Source: Liolophura sinensis
Taxonomy: Eukaryota > Mollusca > Polyplacophora > Chitonida > Chitonidae
Direction: 5' to 3'
DNA: 64,000 bases
NCBI RefSeq assembly: GCF_032854445.1
Contig: NC_088305.1
Span: forward strand, 1,805,001-1,869,000
This document shows, in pieces, positions 1-13,244 of the stretch. Positions within the stretch are counted from its first letter, which is position 1. Every line of letters starts with the position of its first letter. Position numbers and translations under genes: made by a program. The notes under the pieces were generated by a model. It had not been told where the DNA came from. It did not search any database and saw only the letters and a list, made by a program, of their open reading frames with translations.

Positions 1-148
1 TTCGGGATGCGAGAGCAGGGATGGACATGAGAAACCGATTTTATTAGGACCGGTAAAAACTTTATGTATACATGTATGTACTTAAACAATAATTTCTTAT
101 TAATTATTTATTTTCTTTATTTTATATGGTCTTTTGTCATTGTTGTAG
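1..148 (+). other. Intron end upstream of the MFS transporter exon
   Basis: AT-rich intronic sequence that ends in a T-rich stretch and the acceptor AG at 147-148. The preceding exon, with the start codon and roughly the first 40-50 residues, is outside the window. Confidence 0.6.
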
Positions 149-434
149 GGGGCCCTGAAGGGACAAGAAGGCGTGACCTTCCTGGACTTGCTGATCCTCA
201 CGGATTCTGACATGGAGAGCGGCTCCCTGCTCCTCACGTGCAGTGCCCTTGGCTTCATGCTCGGACCCCTTCTCCTCGGCTTTTTGTATGACAGATACAA
301 CAACAGTGGACTGTTCGCCATCTTCATCGTGTCTTCGGGCCTGTTGACGTACGTCATACCCTGGTGCCACCACCTCGTGCTCATGTCGGTGGCCTTTGTC
401 CTGCGTAACCTTGTCACCAGCGCTGTCGATATAG
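149..434 (+). CDS. MFSD4/NaGLT1-like MFS transporter, internal exon
   Basis: This exon encodes 95 codons plus one base (phase 1 end) of a major facilitator superfamily protein. It begins after AG at 147-148 and ends before a GTAAAT donor at 435. The reading starts GALKGQEGVTFLDLL and contains the MFS motif-A-like loop GFLYDRYNN after a hydrophobic segment (SALGFMLGPLLLG), followed by two more membrane segments and the run VTSAVDIG. The pattern, a substrate-side loop, the G-x-x-x-D-R motif and then V-D-x-G before the next exon, is that of the MFSD4A/MFSD4B family (SLC60, known in mammals as a sodium-dependent glucose transporter). Family membership is recognised by eye; the substrate here is inferred only from the family. 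The N-terminal exon is missing because the window begins inside the gene. Confidence 0.85.
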
Positions 435-529
435 GTAAATATTTGAACAAAGTTTAAAATTTTTGCATTGACATGTTTATTGTTGGTTTAGGTATTCGAG
501 ACTGTCCATATCAAGACAATGTTTGATTT

Positions 530-742
530 ACTATTCCGTGGAAGAGTGGTTAGCGTGCTCGCACAGCGTGCTCTCGGCAATGAGCTCAAGTCCAGCTTAA
601 ACTATTTTCGCCTCTGATCGTACGTGGGAATGTCTACCACCATGCTGCGGATTGTCGTGGATTTTCTCACCGCAATGCTGACCGCAGTCGTGTAAGTGAA
701 ATATTCTTGAGTACAGCGTAGAGTACCAATCAAATAAATACA
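530..742 (+). mobile_element. SINE family A, diverged copy
   Basis: Degenerate tRNA-like head (GAGTGGTTAGCGTGCTCGC), then the family's central part (CGTACGTGGGAATGTCT) and the characteristic 3' part (AAGTGAAATATTCTTGAGTA, then CAATCAAATAAATA). Same orientation as the host gene. The internal CCGGTTTCCTCCC stretch is largely deleted. Confidence 0.75.
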
Positions 743-1572
743 TTTATCCCATAATTTGCTGGTGTCGGATATAACAACAGTGATGTAAAATTTCAATATT
801 CCACGCGTTATATACATAAACTGCAATTTTGATTGGTCACCTGAACTTTCAGTGACAAGCTTATCCACTGAAAAAGTACCACTGCATACCGGACTATTTC
901 TGTTGTTTGTTGCTGTGAAAAAAAATAAATAAAAAACAGGCTAGTGATCACTTACTACACCGTAACAAAGGTTTTCACCGGTTTCTTGATACGAAACGGT
1001 TCACTTTTTTAGGCACTGGGTAGGCATAAAGTTTATCTTCATGAAATGTGAAAAATATATAATGTTAGTGAAAGGAAAGGAAGCGCATGCAAGCCTATAA
1101 AGAAGGTACCGGCACTCACAAACAGTGAACTGTGACCCGTTGATTCAACATCACGTATACCATCACACGGAAAGTCCGAAACAGAACCAAAATAAAGCCC
1201 TTTGAAACATCGTAGATTTGTTGCAGTTTTGGTGAATTATAAGTAAATAATAAGTGAGAAAAGGTTTTACATATTTAAAAAAAACACAAAGTAGTGTAAC
1301 GTGCCAAAAGAAATGCTGTGGTGCATGGCTAGAAGACATTTGTATGTTTGAAAATACGTCAGAATTGTTTCATCAAGTAATCCTTTATTTTGGACTTAGA
1401 CAGAGAAAGTGAGTCAGTAGAATTGAGAGAAATCGGTAGCCTGTACCATTCCCGGGGGATCATATTTCGAATTGATTAGAGAGACAGGTTGGAAGAGTGG
1501 ATGGGTCTAAATAGGTTAAGACACTGTCTTCTGGTTGGATAATTGTGTATATCTGATTGTTTATTATATTTA

Positions 1573-2133
1573 TTAGTGATTAATAAAGAAAACTGAAGGA
1601 TACAGAATTTTACCGTTAAAATATTCAGAGATCTGAAGAGAGGGACTGTGTGCTCGATTAGATAGGGTTCTTGAACACACTACGCGTTTTTGTAACAGAC
1701 TCAAAGGTCTGAGATGAGAGGGATAAGTGTTACCACACAAAACACAAGCATAGTTTAGAAAAGGGGAAATTAAGGAGTTTAAGTAAAGTATTAGTAGAGT
1801 TGGTTTGTTTATAAAGTGTTTAATATGGTTATTTATGCCAATGTTGCATATGTAACTGATATGGGATGTCCAGGAAGGTTTGCTGTTAAACATTATACCC
1901 CAAAATTTAAATTCATACACATAATCTATGACTGACCCCTGCATAGAAGGCAGGGGAATGTCCTTAGGAGAAGGTGACACTGGACCGATGACCACACATT
2001 TGGTTTTGTTCATGTTTAACGATAGCGTGTTTGAAGTCATCCAATCACGAATCTTTTCGATTTCAGCAGACACGACAATGGCTCCGATGCCATTGGTGGC
2101 ACTGATAGTTACATCCTTGACTTGGTCTTCCAA
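1573..2133 (-). mobile_element. Non-LTR retrotransposon remnant: C-terminal reverse transcriptase fragment
   Basis: An open frame of 186 codons on the minus strand matches the thumb and C-terminal region of LINE reverse transcriptases. It has I-x-x-W near WMTSNTLSLNMNKTKCVV, then FWGIMFNSKPSWTSHI, LNSLISPFLNYACVLCG and HLRPLSLLQKRVV. This order (LN-x-x-KTK, W-x-x-HI, L-x-x-LI-x-P-x-L-x-Y, LQKR) is typical of jockey/CR1-like elements. The catalytic palm (FADD) is absent and stops lie upstream, so this is a 5'-truncated relic inside the MFS intron, with no evidence that it is a host gene. Confidence 0.75.
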
Positions 2134-2521
2134 ACCTTTTTATTTTTTTTAACTAGAAAACTCCTCCTAGAACCAGCTTAGCCTAATATGACAGCATTGT
2201 GGCCAGCCAAACCTATGTCATATGCTATCTGCTGTCTGTCTGTTAAAACCACCATGTTGACAAACGTTCAGTGAAAAAGAAAGTGAAAGGAAATTGTAGT
2301 CTATATTTATGGCCAATGAAAAGCCGTGCAAGTAAATTGCCACTACGAACGTAGCCGAGTATTGCCGAGTTTTGTCAGAGAACGCTGTTAAATAAGGCTC
2401 GACGGCCTAGTGTGACCAGTGTCCAGTCCGTCCAGGACTGATTAACGCTTATCCCAGGCGAATACGACACCAATGAACGAGAGGCGGGTATGCCGCTTTC
2501 GTGACATTCAAGATGGCGAGT

Positions 2522-2842
2522 GAGTGAGTGGTTGGGGTTTAACGTCGTACTCAACAATTTTTCAGTCATATGAGGACGAAGGAATCCTTAGGGTGCATGT
2601 ACGTGTAATGTGCCTCCTTGTTGCAGGACGGATTTCCACCGCTCTTTTATTTTAGTCACTGAGACGACTTACCGAAGGCAAGTAAGCCGCCCCGTCGATG
2701 CACTATCCCTTTCATGCTGAACGCCAAGCGAGGAAGTTACAACTTCCTCTTTTAAAGTCTAAGGTGTGACTCGATCAAGGATTGATCCTGGATCTACCGG
2801 TCCCGAAGCGGACGCTCTACCAACTGTGCTATCCGGGCCGGT
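2522..2842 (-). mobile_element. SINE family B, complete copy with target-site duplication
   Basis: tRNA-derived SINE in reverse orientation. On the minus strand the head reads CCGGCCCGGATAGCACAGTT with an A-box-like TAGCACAGTTGG and a downstream GGATCAATCC B-box-like site. The 3' end is the family's conserved GGGGTTTAACGTCGTACT region as seen on the plus strand. The element is flanked by AAGATGGCGAGT (2510-2521) and AAAATGGCGAGT (2843-2854), a 12-bp target-site duplication with one mismatch. Confidence 0.85.
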
Positions 2843-3249
2843 AAAATGGCGAGTAAGACACCTTTAGGTTATTATACTATCCTAGGGCAGCGTATTGTAG
2901 TATTTTATTTTCTTCTATCGGTCGATTCCAAATGCCTGTGGGATGCCAGTATGTCATGAGAATGACACCTCTTTTTGTGTTATTTTATCCTAAGATCTAG
3001 GTTATCTCCCCTGGGATTAATTAATTAATTGCAGGGTAACAGTTATGGGCGACCGCGTGTTTCATCCCTTTGACATGTAGCATGACTGAGGTAACCAAAT
3101 CAGTTACTAGCTCTAGTACCTGAATCTTAAAAAATGTACCAAATCCTTATCTGGAAATGAAAGCTCGTCACACCACAATAATGCTCTGTCATAGGAGACA
3201 ACATTTCAGTAGATAAAAGATGAATGCTTTTCAGACAACCAAATTGTAA

Positions 3250-3345
3250 TTTATTTATTTGATTGGTGTTCTACGCCGTGCTCAAGAACATTTCACTTAT
3301 ACCACGGTGGGCAGTATTATGATGTGGGAAAACCGGACATAACTG
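3250..3345 (-). mobile_element. SINE family A, 3' fragment
   Basis: Reverse-oriented tail and adjacent body: TTATTTATTTGATTGGTGTT, then CGCCGTGCTCAAGAACATTT and the start of the GGAAACCGGGCA-like region. The tRNA head is missing. Confidence 0.7.
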
Positions 3346-3843
3346 TGTTATGTCACTTCAGGGAGTGAATGAGTAAAGACTACACCACAGCTTAAGCCTA
3401 GCGATGACTGCAACGTGTTTGATTGGATAAACTTCTCAAGATGGCTTCGTCGATTCACACCAACTAAGTGGGCAGCATTGCCATTGTCTTCTACAAGTTA
3501 TTTGGTGAAGTCTCCTTAAAATAATAAAGTATGATGCTTTTTAGAAAGTTTAAGTAGTCGGCTTTCGTTTGAAATATGTTTAGTCAGGTGCTATCTTGTC
3601 TTTTAATTCGTCATAGAATTAATTGCAATATAAGTTCAATAGAAAAGTTTCGAAGACGTGTATAGTAGGCACATTTTTGAGCGAAGAGAAACGTAGTTTT
3701 CTTGGAAGCTGATAGTGGACATTCGACTAGACCCGAAGCGCATATCAGATGTTGATCTTTATGACTTGTGATTGTTTCCCTTCGCACAGTTGTTGCTCTG
3801 GCCAGAAAGCGTGTCAACAGTCTGTTATGTTCTTCTTGTACAG

Positions 3844-4967
3844 GCGCCCTCGTGATCACAGTGAAGCTCTGGAAGAACGAAGTGAACCCGTACATGCAGG
3901 CAATCCAGGCCATGTTTGCCTTGGGCGGGATCGTCTCACCTCTTATAACGGCGCCATTTCTGTCAGAATCTGGCCGAAAAGCAGCAAACAACCTGAACAA
4001 CGTCAAAGACAACACGTCAAGACCGTACGACATGGGCACTTCTGATATGGTAAATTTGTCGTCACAATCAGTCTTGACTTTGTCCACGAACACCAGTGAC
4101 AATCAAACATGGACAATCTTCGGCAAAGAAGAAACCAACGTGTACATCGCTTATTCCATCATCGCCACATGCATGTTAGTTGTGTCGATTCCAGTCGCGA
4201 TCCTCTGGATCAGTCGCTCAGTGGAAAAGCTAACGTCTCGCCAGGACAAGGAGGTTTCTGCTGATGAAGTCAAACAACCCGTGATCAAGGCACGGAAACA
4301 CCCTCGTCTACTTCCGGTGGCGATAGCTCTGGTAGGACTGTTCTTCTTTGTGTATGGACCCGTCGAGAAGACCTGCGCCAACTTTCTCCTCGCTTTTCTG
4401 GTCAAACAGATGAACTGGAGCAAAGTCCACGCCGCACAAGGCAACTCGGCCTTCTACGCCGGGTTCGCAGGGGGTCGTTTTATTGGGATCGCGCTCGCCG
4501 TTGTCATGCCAACAACATTGATGCTGTTCGTCTTCATGATGGCTTTGGTAGTTTGCCTTGGCCTCTTCATTCTAGCAATCGAACAGTCCGCTGTGTTTAC
4601 GTGGGTGTGCATTGTTCTTATCGGCACAGCAATGTCCACGATTTACGCCTCCATGTACGCTTGGGTAGACGTCAACGTCACCTCAGTCACAGGCAAAATG
4701 GCCAGCTGCATGCAGGTGGCGTTGGCGCTCGGCACCATGGCAACAACTCCTTTAATAGGATATCTGTTCAAAGAACAAACGCCGATGTGGTTTGTTTATT
4801 TGACTATCACATTGTCATCGACTTGCTTCCTGTGTTATAGTTTTCTCTACTTACTGACCTTGAAGTTCCCACTGCGGCTGGGCGCCAATACACCGTGCCC
4901 GGAAAAGGATACATTTTTACAAGGGGAGGACAAAGACGGAGAAATACCCACAAAAACTAGCGTGTGA
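3844..4967 (+). CDS. MFSD4/NaGLT1-like MFS transporter, last coding exon
   Basis: The exon begins after CAG at 3841-3843, uses two bases to complete a glycine codon, and runs 373 codons to TGA at 4965-4967. Together with the 149-434 exon it gives about 469 residues, close to the ~510 expected for the family, so only the N-terminus is missing. Start KLWKNEVNPYMQAIQAMFALGG matches the conserved W-G/N-x-E-V-x-P-x-MQ-A region of MFSD4 proteins. A long loop follows with potential N-glycosylation sites (NLSS, NTSD, NQT), then a membrane segment at VYIAYSIIATCMLVV, a basic/acidic cytoplasmic loop, and six further hydrophobic segments (for example LLPVAIALVGLFFFVYG and FTWVCIVLIGTAMSTIYA). The C-terminal tail is polar. 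The protein is predicted to be a plasma-membrane solute carrier; sugar transport is inferred from mammalian MFSD4B only. The other frames here are shadows. Confidence 0.9.
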
Positions 4968-5611
4968 CAAAGAGTTAATACCATTCCTCACATGCACGGT
5001 AGGATGCCTATAAGCCCATTACTTGATCGCCTAGATAGGATATATGTACCTGCATATTGCCGATATGGCATCATTCTTCCACTTTTATAGGCACATTGTC
5101 ATATAACTTTGTTAATCAGTTTTTCATATCGCCACTTCTCGTCAAACACGATGCCTTACGGCATAAGAACGTAGACAAATTTATTTTTTGTGCAAGAGAC
5201 CTCATGTTTGTCTTATAATTTAGCAGAACGACTTTCATATGTCAAAACGCTGTCACCAATTTGTTGAGCTACAAAATATACTTGTATGATAAGACATGTT
5301 TTGGTATCAAGCGGTAAGTCTTTGAAGATTCACTCACCGAGGCCAAGTTGTTCAAAACCCTATTATCTTAACGGTACGTTAAATGTTAACAATCCGTTAT
5401 TTTAATAGCGGTCTGTTTTTAAGTAAACCTTGAATTTTTGTTGCTGCATGGAAAGCAAAATCTTCAAACCTTTTATTTTTACCAACTGAACCTCTAGTTA
5501 GAAGCATCTAATTACCCACAATTCATTTGTATCTATCCCATAGCCTGGCTCCTTCACAACATAGCTGCTATGTCATTTGAATTTTTTAATTGAATGTTTA
5601 TGTTCTTAATC
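4968..5611. other. 3' UTR and intergenic sequence
   Basis: AT-rich sequence downstream of the transporter stop codon. It should include the 3' UTR, but I see no clear AATAAA in a good position and no other feature. Confidence 0.4.
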
Positions 5612-6669
5612 TTACACTCAGGATATAGACACGGCTCGCCCTCAGGATACACGCAGGATATAGACACGACGGGCCCGCAGGTTACAAACAGGATACAGAC
5701 ACGTTGGGCCCACAGGATACACGCAGGATATTGACCCAGCGGACCCACAGGATACACACAGGATATAGACACAGCGGGCCCACAGGATACATTCAGGATA
5801 TAGACATGGCGGGCCCACAGGATGCTCACAGGATATAGACACGGCGGACCCACAGGATACACATAGGATATAGACACAGCGGGCCCACAGGATACACGCA
5901 AGATATAGACACGGCAGGCCCACAGGATACACGCAGGATATAGACACAGCGGGCCATAGATTACAAGCAGGATATAGACACGACGGGCCCACAGGGTATA
6001 TACAGGATATAGACACGGCAGGCCAACAGGTTACATACAGGATATAGACACGGCGGGCCCACAGGATACACACAGGATATAGACACGGTCGCCCGACGGG
6101 TTACAAACAGGAAATGTACACAGCAGGCCCACAGGATACACACAGGATATAGACACGGTGAGCCCACAGGTTACACACAGGATATAGACACGGCGTGCCC
6201 ACAGGTTACACACAGAATATAGACACGGAAGGCCCACAGGTTACACAGAGAATATAGACATGGCGGGCCCACAGGGTACACACAGGATATAGACACGGCG
6301 AGCTCACAGGTTACACACAGGATACAGACACAGCGGGCCCACAGGATACATACATGATATAGACACAGCCTGCCCACAGGTTACATACAGGATATAGACA
6401 TAGCAGGCCTACGGGATACATACAGGATATAGACACAGCGGGCCCACAGGATACACACAGGATATAGGCACAGCGAGCCCACAGGATACACACAGGATAT
6501 AGACACAGCGGGCCCACAGGATACACGCAAGATATAGACACGGCGAGCCCACAGGTTACATACAGGATATAGACACAGCGGGCCCACAGGATAAATACAG
6601 GATATAGACACAGCCGGACCCACAGGATACACACAGGATATAGACACACCCGGCCCACAGGATTCATAC
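5612..6669. repeat. 35-bp tandem array, about 30 copies
   Basis: Minisatellite whose unit contains CACAGGATAYAYACAGGATA followed by TAGACACRGCGGGCC. Copies differ at several positions. 35 is not a multiple of 3, so the array leaves long repetitive open frames on the minus strand (C-Y-P-V-C-I-L-W-A-like), which I do not treat as genes. Confidence 0.95.
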
Positions 6670-7603
6670 AAATGAACGCCAACAATCTCATTGGTCCTTA
6701 TACGCTGTGATGTCTTTCCCGTGCAAGATGAATTCATATCCGTGCAACACAACTTTCGTTGCTATAGTGGTTTACTTTTCAACAAAATGATTATACTGAG
6801 ATCATTTAAAAAGGCTCTATATCTTTGGCCAAAACTCGTACAGCACAAAGCCACAAAATATCAGTCTCACCTGTGCACGTCATAGTGTTCAGATCGGTAT
6901 GAATTTATGATTTATGAATAATTTTAATACTATAATGATATAATAGTAGGGTACGACTCTGATATTTACTGAAAGGCAATAATTCGAGTTATTCTTGGTA
7001 AAAATAAAGAGTTTGTTTAGATTAGTAAATATGAATGTTGTGGCAAAAGTTTGCGGTGTAGCCGCTTACTATAAGATGAATAGCACACCACCGCTTCAGG
7101 GCGTTAATTCTATATTCAAAAACTAAAGGCGTATCCATGAACAACACGTAGACCTATATTTTCTTCTTCATCTAGACCAGACATCCCGACGCCCGGATGT
7201 ATCTCACCTTTGGGAAGTGGGCTTGGTTTTTGTTTCGGCTGACATTAGTTCGGATCAGGTTACTGTTAGCCGTGAGGAAATGTCGCGTTGTTCACATTTT
7301 ACAACACCTGACTGAGCCTGCGGCAAACAGACGCTCTTACTTGTTAACCGATAACCCAGGGATTAGGGAAGTAGACTTGTTGACGAAGATTTAAGATTCT
7401 TTCTGTTGACCTGAAAACATGTTACATTACGCCCCCCCCCCCCCCCCCAACCAAATAAAATAATATGCTCTGCTCTTCTAATCCGTTACTGCTCTTCTAA
7501 CCCGTTATCAGTACACGTGGGGCGATAAACTAGACCAATGTACGCTCTACATTGTAATAGGTTCAAACAGAGGACATCTCTTAGTTCCAGTTCAATCAGA
7601 CTT
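6670..7603. other. No gene seen; contains a poly-C tract
   Basis: Unremarkable sequence. The only distinct element is an uninterrupted run of about 18 C at 7432-7449, a likely assembly or length-variable site. Confidence 0.4.
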
Positions 7604-7727
7604 CAATATCAGCATCCATCCATGCGCTTGGCTTGATCATCAATATCAGCATCCATCCATGCGCTTGGCTTGATCATCAATATCAGCATCCATCCATGCG
7701 CTTGGCTTGATCATCAATATCAGCATA
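7604..7727. repeat. 37-bp tandem repeat, 3.3 copies
   Basis: Identical units begin CAATATCAGCATCCATCCAT at 7604, 7641, 7678 and 7715 (37-bp spacing); the last copy is partial. The identity suggests recent duplication. Confidence 0.95.
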
Positions 7728-7765
7728 TTGCCTCAGTGATCTTCTTCAGGTGCTGATGCAAGTTT

Positions 7766-8310
7766 CCTTCACCCATAATCCCCCCCCCCCCCCCATCATG
7801 CATAGTTTCCTCCACCCATAATTCTAACCCCAATCATGCATAGTTTCCTCCACCAATAATTCTAACCCCAATCATGCATAGTTTTCTCCACCCATTATTC
7901 TAACCCCAATCATGCAAAGTTTCCTCCACCCATAATTCTAACCCCAATCATGCATAGTTTCCTCCACCCATAATTCTAACCCCAATCATGCATAGTTTCC
8001 TCCACCCATAATTCTAACCCCAATCATGCATAGTTTCCTCCACCCATAATTCTAACCCCAATCATGCATAGTTTCCTCCACCAATAACTCTAACAACAAT
8101 CATGCATAGTTTATTCCACCAATAATTCTAACCCCAATCATGCATAGTTTCCTCCACCCATAATTCTAACCCCAATCATGCATAGTTTCCTCCACCCATA
8201 ATTCTAACCCCAATCATGCATAGTTTTCTCCACCCATAATTCTAACCCCATCATGCATAAATTCCTCCACCCATAATTCTAAGCACCATCATACATGGTT
8301 TCCTCCACCC
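7766..8310. repeat. 38-bp tandem array, about 14 copies
   Basis: The unit contains AATCATGCATAGTTTCCTCC then ACCCATAATTCTAACCCC. A poly-C run at about 7782-7795 sits at the left edge. The copies are well conserved with scattered substitutions, and the last two are decayed. Confidence 0.95.
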
Positions 8311-8867
8311 AAAATTCGTACATAGTCCTTCACATATAGGTGAACAATTCTTCAGTATGACGTTACACAAAGATGAAATATAATGTAATATATGTTATAA
8401 GCCACTCTCACATTTTATCGAAATAGTTGCCGGGTTATCGCGTATAGGAACTGCTGGGCTTAGCTCGGCCGTACTGCCACGTACCAAGTGTTTTGAATTT
8501 ATTCAAACACTCAGCGATTGGGTGACACCTCGTAGTAATTCGTAGTACCCTCGATCCTAGTGCACTCGTACTAATCATGGGTCAAGGGTAGCTACTCGGT
8601 TCTGCGACGTAGAAACCAAGCAGAGAGAACATGTTATCTGTGAGGGAATGACTTCACGGGTTATTTGCAGTGTTTATTTGATTTGTTGGATGGGCTGTAC
8701 TCAAGATTATTTGACATACACATGTATACGAGGATGACCAGCATAAAGGTAGGAGGGCCCGAGGGAAAGCCATGACATCTGCAAGTTGCTAACAGACCTT
8801 CCCATTTATTTTACCTTAGTCTTACTCTCTTGTATACGTAAGAAGCTGGGCAACTGGTATATAACTT
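8311..8867. other. No gene or repeat recognised
   Basis: Single-copy-looking sequence between two minisatellites. An imperfect palindrome (AGTGTTTTGAATTTATTCAA then ACACT) lies near 8488-8512. No convincing coding frame. Confidence 0.35.
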
Positions 8868-9535
8868 CTACATACTTCGGGATAAGTCGTAGCCAGGTCG
8901 GCACTCCTCTTACTAAGCTCATATAGAACTTGTATAAACTTCGGGATAAGCCATAGCTAGCTCGACAGTCCTCGTATCAAACTCCTGTAGAACTCGTACT
9001 GACCTCGGGATAAACCGTAGCTAGCTCGACAGTCCTCGTATCAAACTCGTGTAGATCTCGTACAGCCCTCGGGATAAGTCGTAGCTAGCTCGACAATCCC
9101 CATATAAAACTCGTGTAGAACTAGTACTGACCTCGGGATAAGCCGTAGCTAGATCGACAGTCCTCGTTTCAAACTCGTGTAGAACTCGTACTGACCTCGG
9201 GATAAGCCGTAGCTAGCTCGACAGTCCTCGTATCAAACTCGTGTAGATCTCGTACAGCCCTCGGGATAAGTCGTACCTAGCTCGACAATCCTCGTATCAA
9301 ACTCGTGTAGAACTCGTACTGACCTCATAAGCCGTAGCAAGCACCACATTCTTGGTTTCAAACTCGTGTAGGCCAAGTACTGACCTCGGGATAAGCTGTA
9401 GTTAGCTCGACAATCCTCGTACCAAATTCGTGTAGAACTCGTACTGATTTGGGGGATAAGCCGTAGCTAGCTCGACAGCCCTCGTATCAAACTCGTGCAG
9501 GTCTAGTACGGACCGAGGGATAAACCGAGGGAGTT
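8868..9535. repeat. 64-bp tandem array, about 10 copies
   Basis: The unit contains CGTAGCTAGCTCGACAGTCC, TCGTATCAAACTCGTGTAGA and ACTCGTACTGACCTCGGGAT. Copies vary in length and sequence, and the outer ones are the most diverged. Confidence 0.93.
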
Positions 9536-11102
<1,567 letters not shown>

Positions 11103-11400
11103 GTTGGTAGATCCAGGATCAATTCTGGGTCGGGTCACACCTAAAACTTTAAAAGAGGAAGTTGTAGCTGTCTCGCTCAGCGTTCAGCGTTAAGGGGGAA
11201 GTGCAACGACTGGTTGGTCCGTATCAGTATAATGGCTCGGGCGGGTCGGCTTACTTGTCTTTGGTAAGTCGTCTCAGTGAAGCAACACTAGATAAAAGAG
11301 CGGTGGAAATCCGCCCTGCGACTAGAAGGCACATCACATGCACTCTAAGGGCTCTTTCGTCGTCATGTGACCGAAAACTTATTAAATACGACGTTAAACC
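11103..11400 (+). mobile_element. SINE family B, 5'-truncated, continuous with a tandem array
   Basis: Plus-strand copy beginning in the B-box region (GTAGATCCAGGATCAATTC), followed by the conserved body (TTTAAAAGAGGAAGTTGTAG, GTAAGTCGTCTCAGTGAAGC) and ending in the family tail TACGACGTTAAACCCCAAGC then ATACATA. Where the element should end, the 45-bp array at 11385-12680 begins, and its unit resembles this tail. Confidence 0.85.
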
Positions 11401-12680
11401 CCAAGCATACATATATGTGTATGCTTATTAAGTGCCACGTGAACCCCGAGCATACATACATGTGTATGCCTATTAAGTTCCACGTGAACCCCGAGCATAC
11501 ATACACGTATATGCCTATTAAGAGCGACGTGAACCCCAAGCATACATACATGTGTATGTCTATTAAGTACCACGTGAACCCCAAGCATACATACACGTAT
11601 ATGCCTATTAAGAGCGACGTGAACCCCAAGCATACATACATGTATATGCCTATTAATTACCACGTGAACTCCAAGCATACATACATGTGTATGCCTATTA
11701 ATTACCACGTGAACTCCAAGCATACATACATGTGTATGCCTATTAATTACCACGTGAACTCCAAGCATACATACATGTGTATGCCTATTAAGTTCCACGT
11801 GAACCCCGAGCTTACATAAAAGTGTATGCCTATTAAGTATGACGTGAATCCCAAGAATACATAAAAGTGTATGCCTGTTAAGTACCACGTGAACCCCAAG
11901 CATACATACATGTATATGCCTGTTAAGTACCACGTGAACCCCAAGCATACATACATGTGTATGCCTATTAATTACCACGTGAACTCCAAGCATACATACA
12001 TGTGTATGCCTATTAAGTACCATGTGAACCCCGAGCTTACATAAAAGTGTATGCCTATTAAGTATGACGTGAATCCCAAGAATACATAAAAGTGTATGCC
12101 TGTTAAGTACCACGTGAACCCCAAGCATACATACATGTATATGCCTGTTAAGTACCACGTGAACCCCAAGCATACATACATGTGTATGCCTATTAATTAC
12201 CACGTGAACTCCAAGCATACATACATGTGTATGCCTATTAAGTACCATGTGAACCCCGAGCTTACATAAAAATGTATGCCTATTAAGTATGACGTGAATC
12301 CCAAGAATACATAAAAGTGTATGCCTGTTAAGTACCACGTGAACCCCAAGCATACATACATGTATATGCCTATTAAGTACCGCGAGAACCCCAAGCATAC
12401 ATACATGTGCATGCCTGTTAAGTACCACGTGAACCCCAAGCATACATACATGTGTATGCCTATTAAGTACGACGAGAACCCCAAGCATACATACATGTGC
12501 ATGCCTGTTAAGTACCACGTGAACCCCAAGCATACATACATGTGTATGCCTATTAAGTACGACGAGAACCCCAAGCATACATACATGTGTATGCCTATTA
12601 AGTACGACGAGAACCCCAAGCATACATACATGTGCATGTCTACTAAGTACGACGTGAACCCTAGCATACATACACAGCCC
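11385..12680. repeat. 45-bp tandem array, about 29 copies, seeded by a SINE tail
   Basis: The unit reads roughly TACCACGTGAACCCCAAGCA + TACATACATGTGTATGCCTA + TTAAG. It matches the SINE-B tail immediately upstream (TACGACGTTAAACCCCAAGC, ATACATA). Variants with GACGAGAACC, CATGTGAACC and GACGTGAATC form blocks, and there is a higher-order pattern: a group of about five units is repeated around 11800-12030, 12030-12250 and 12260-12340. 45 is a multiple of 3, so long frames stay open on both strands (429 codons on the minus strand); they have no splice or start context and I do not call them genes. Confidence 0.95.
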
Positions 12681-12850
12681 CAAAAAATATTAAAGATCAT
12701 GTTTGCAAATAAGTTTTGACGCTCTTTCATCTGAGTTTGGCATCATTTTTATGTTTTCTTCTCCTTTAACGTGATTTCTGCCTTCGCATCGGCGACTATG
12801 TGTTGTGTACTTAAGGAAACCAAGACTTGCGTTTACAGCTTGATAAATAT

Positions 12851-13244
12851 TGTGACCCATATCGCATACAGGTGACCCAAATCCCTACTTATGAGCTCAA
12901 GCATACTGTTATAGTACAGCTGTGGACACTAATGGCATCGTTTTATTTGTTCTGCATGTATCAGACTTTAAATTAACCCATTGTGACCCATATCGCATAC
13001 AAATGACCCAAATCCCTACTTATGAGCTCAAGCATACTGTTATAGTACAGCTGTGGACACTAATGGCATCGTTTTATTTGTTCTGCATGTGTCAGACTTT
13101 AAATTAACCCATTGTGACCCATATCGCATACAAATGACCCAAATCCCTACTTATGAGCTCAAGCATACTGTTATAGTACAGCTGTGGACACTAATGGCAT
13201 TGTTTTATTTGTTCTGCATGTGTCAGACTTTAAATTAACCCATT
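12851..13244. repeat. 131-bp tandem triplication
   Basis: Three nearly identical 131-bp units, each containing TGTGACCCATATCGCATACA and ending GACTTTAAATTAACCC. Only a few substitutions separate the copies (for example GGCATCG/GGCATTG), so the duplication is recent. The repeated 61-codon frame at 12922 and 13053 is a by-product. Confidence 0.95.

Larger units (their letters stand above)
435..3843 (+). other. Intron of the MFS transporter gene (phase 1)
   Basis: The intron starts GTAAAT and ends TACAG at 3843. The split codon is G|GC (glycine), and the joined protein reads VDIG-GALVITVKLW, as expected for the family. It holds a SINE (about 530-742), a LINE reverse-transcriptase remnant (1573-2133), a SINE with target-site duplication (2522-2842) and a SINE tail (about 3250-3345). 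The remaining stretches (743-1572, 2855-3250, 3346-3843) show nothing I can name. Confidence 0.8.

Noticed and set aside
1928-2152. 74-codon plus-strand frame
   Set aside because: Shadow of the LINE reverse-transcriptase fragment on the opposite strand.
5554-6752. Cys-rich repetitive open frames on the minus strand
   Set aside because: They are by-products of the 35-bp array; overlapping frames of similar composition exist in all three registers, as expected for a unit not divisible by three.
11394-12683. 429-codon open frame on the minus strand
   Set aside because: It is entirely inside the 45-bp array; the unit length is a multiple of three, so several frames stay open. No start context, no non-repeat coding part.
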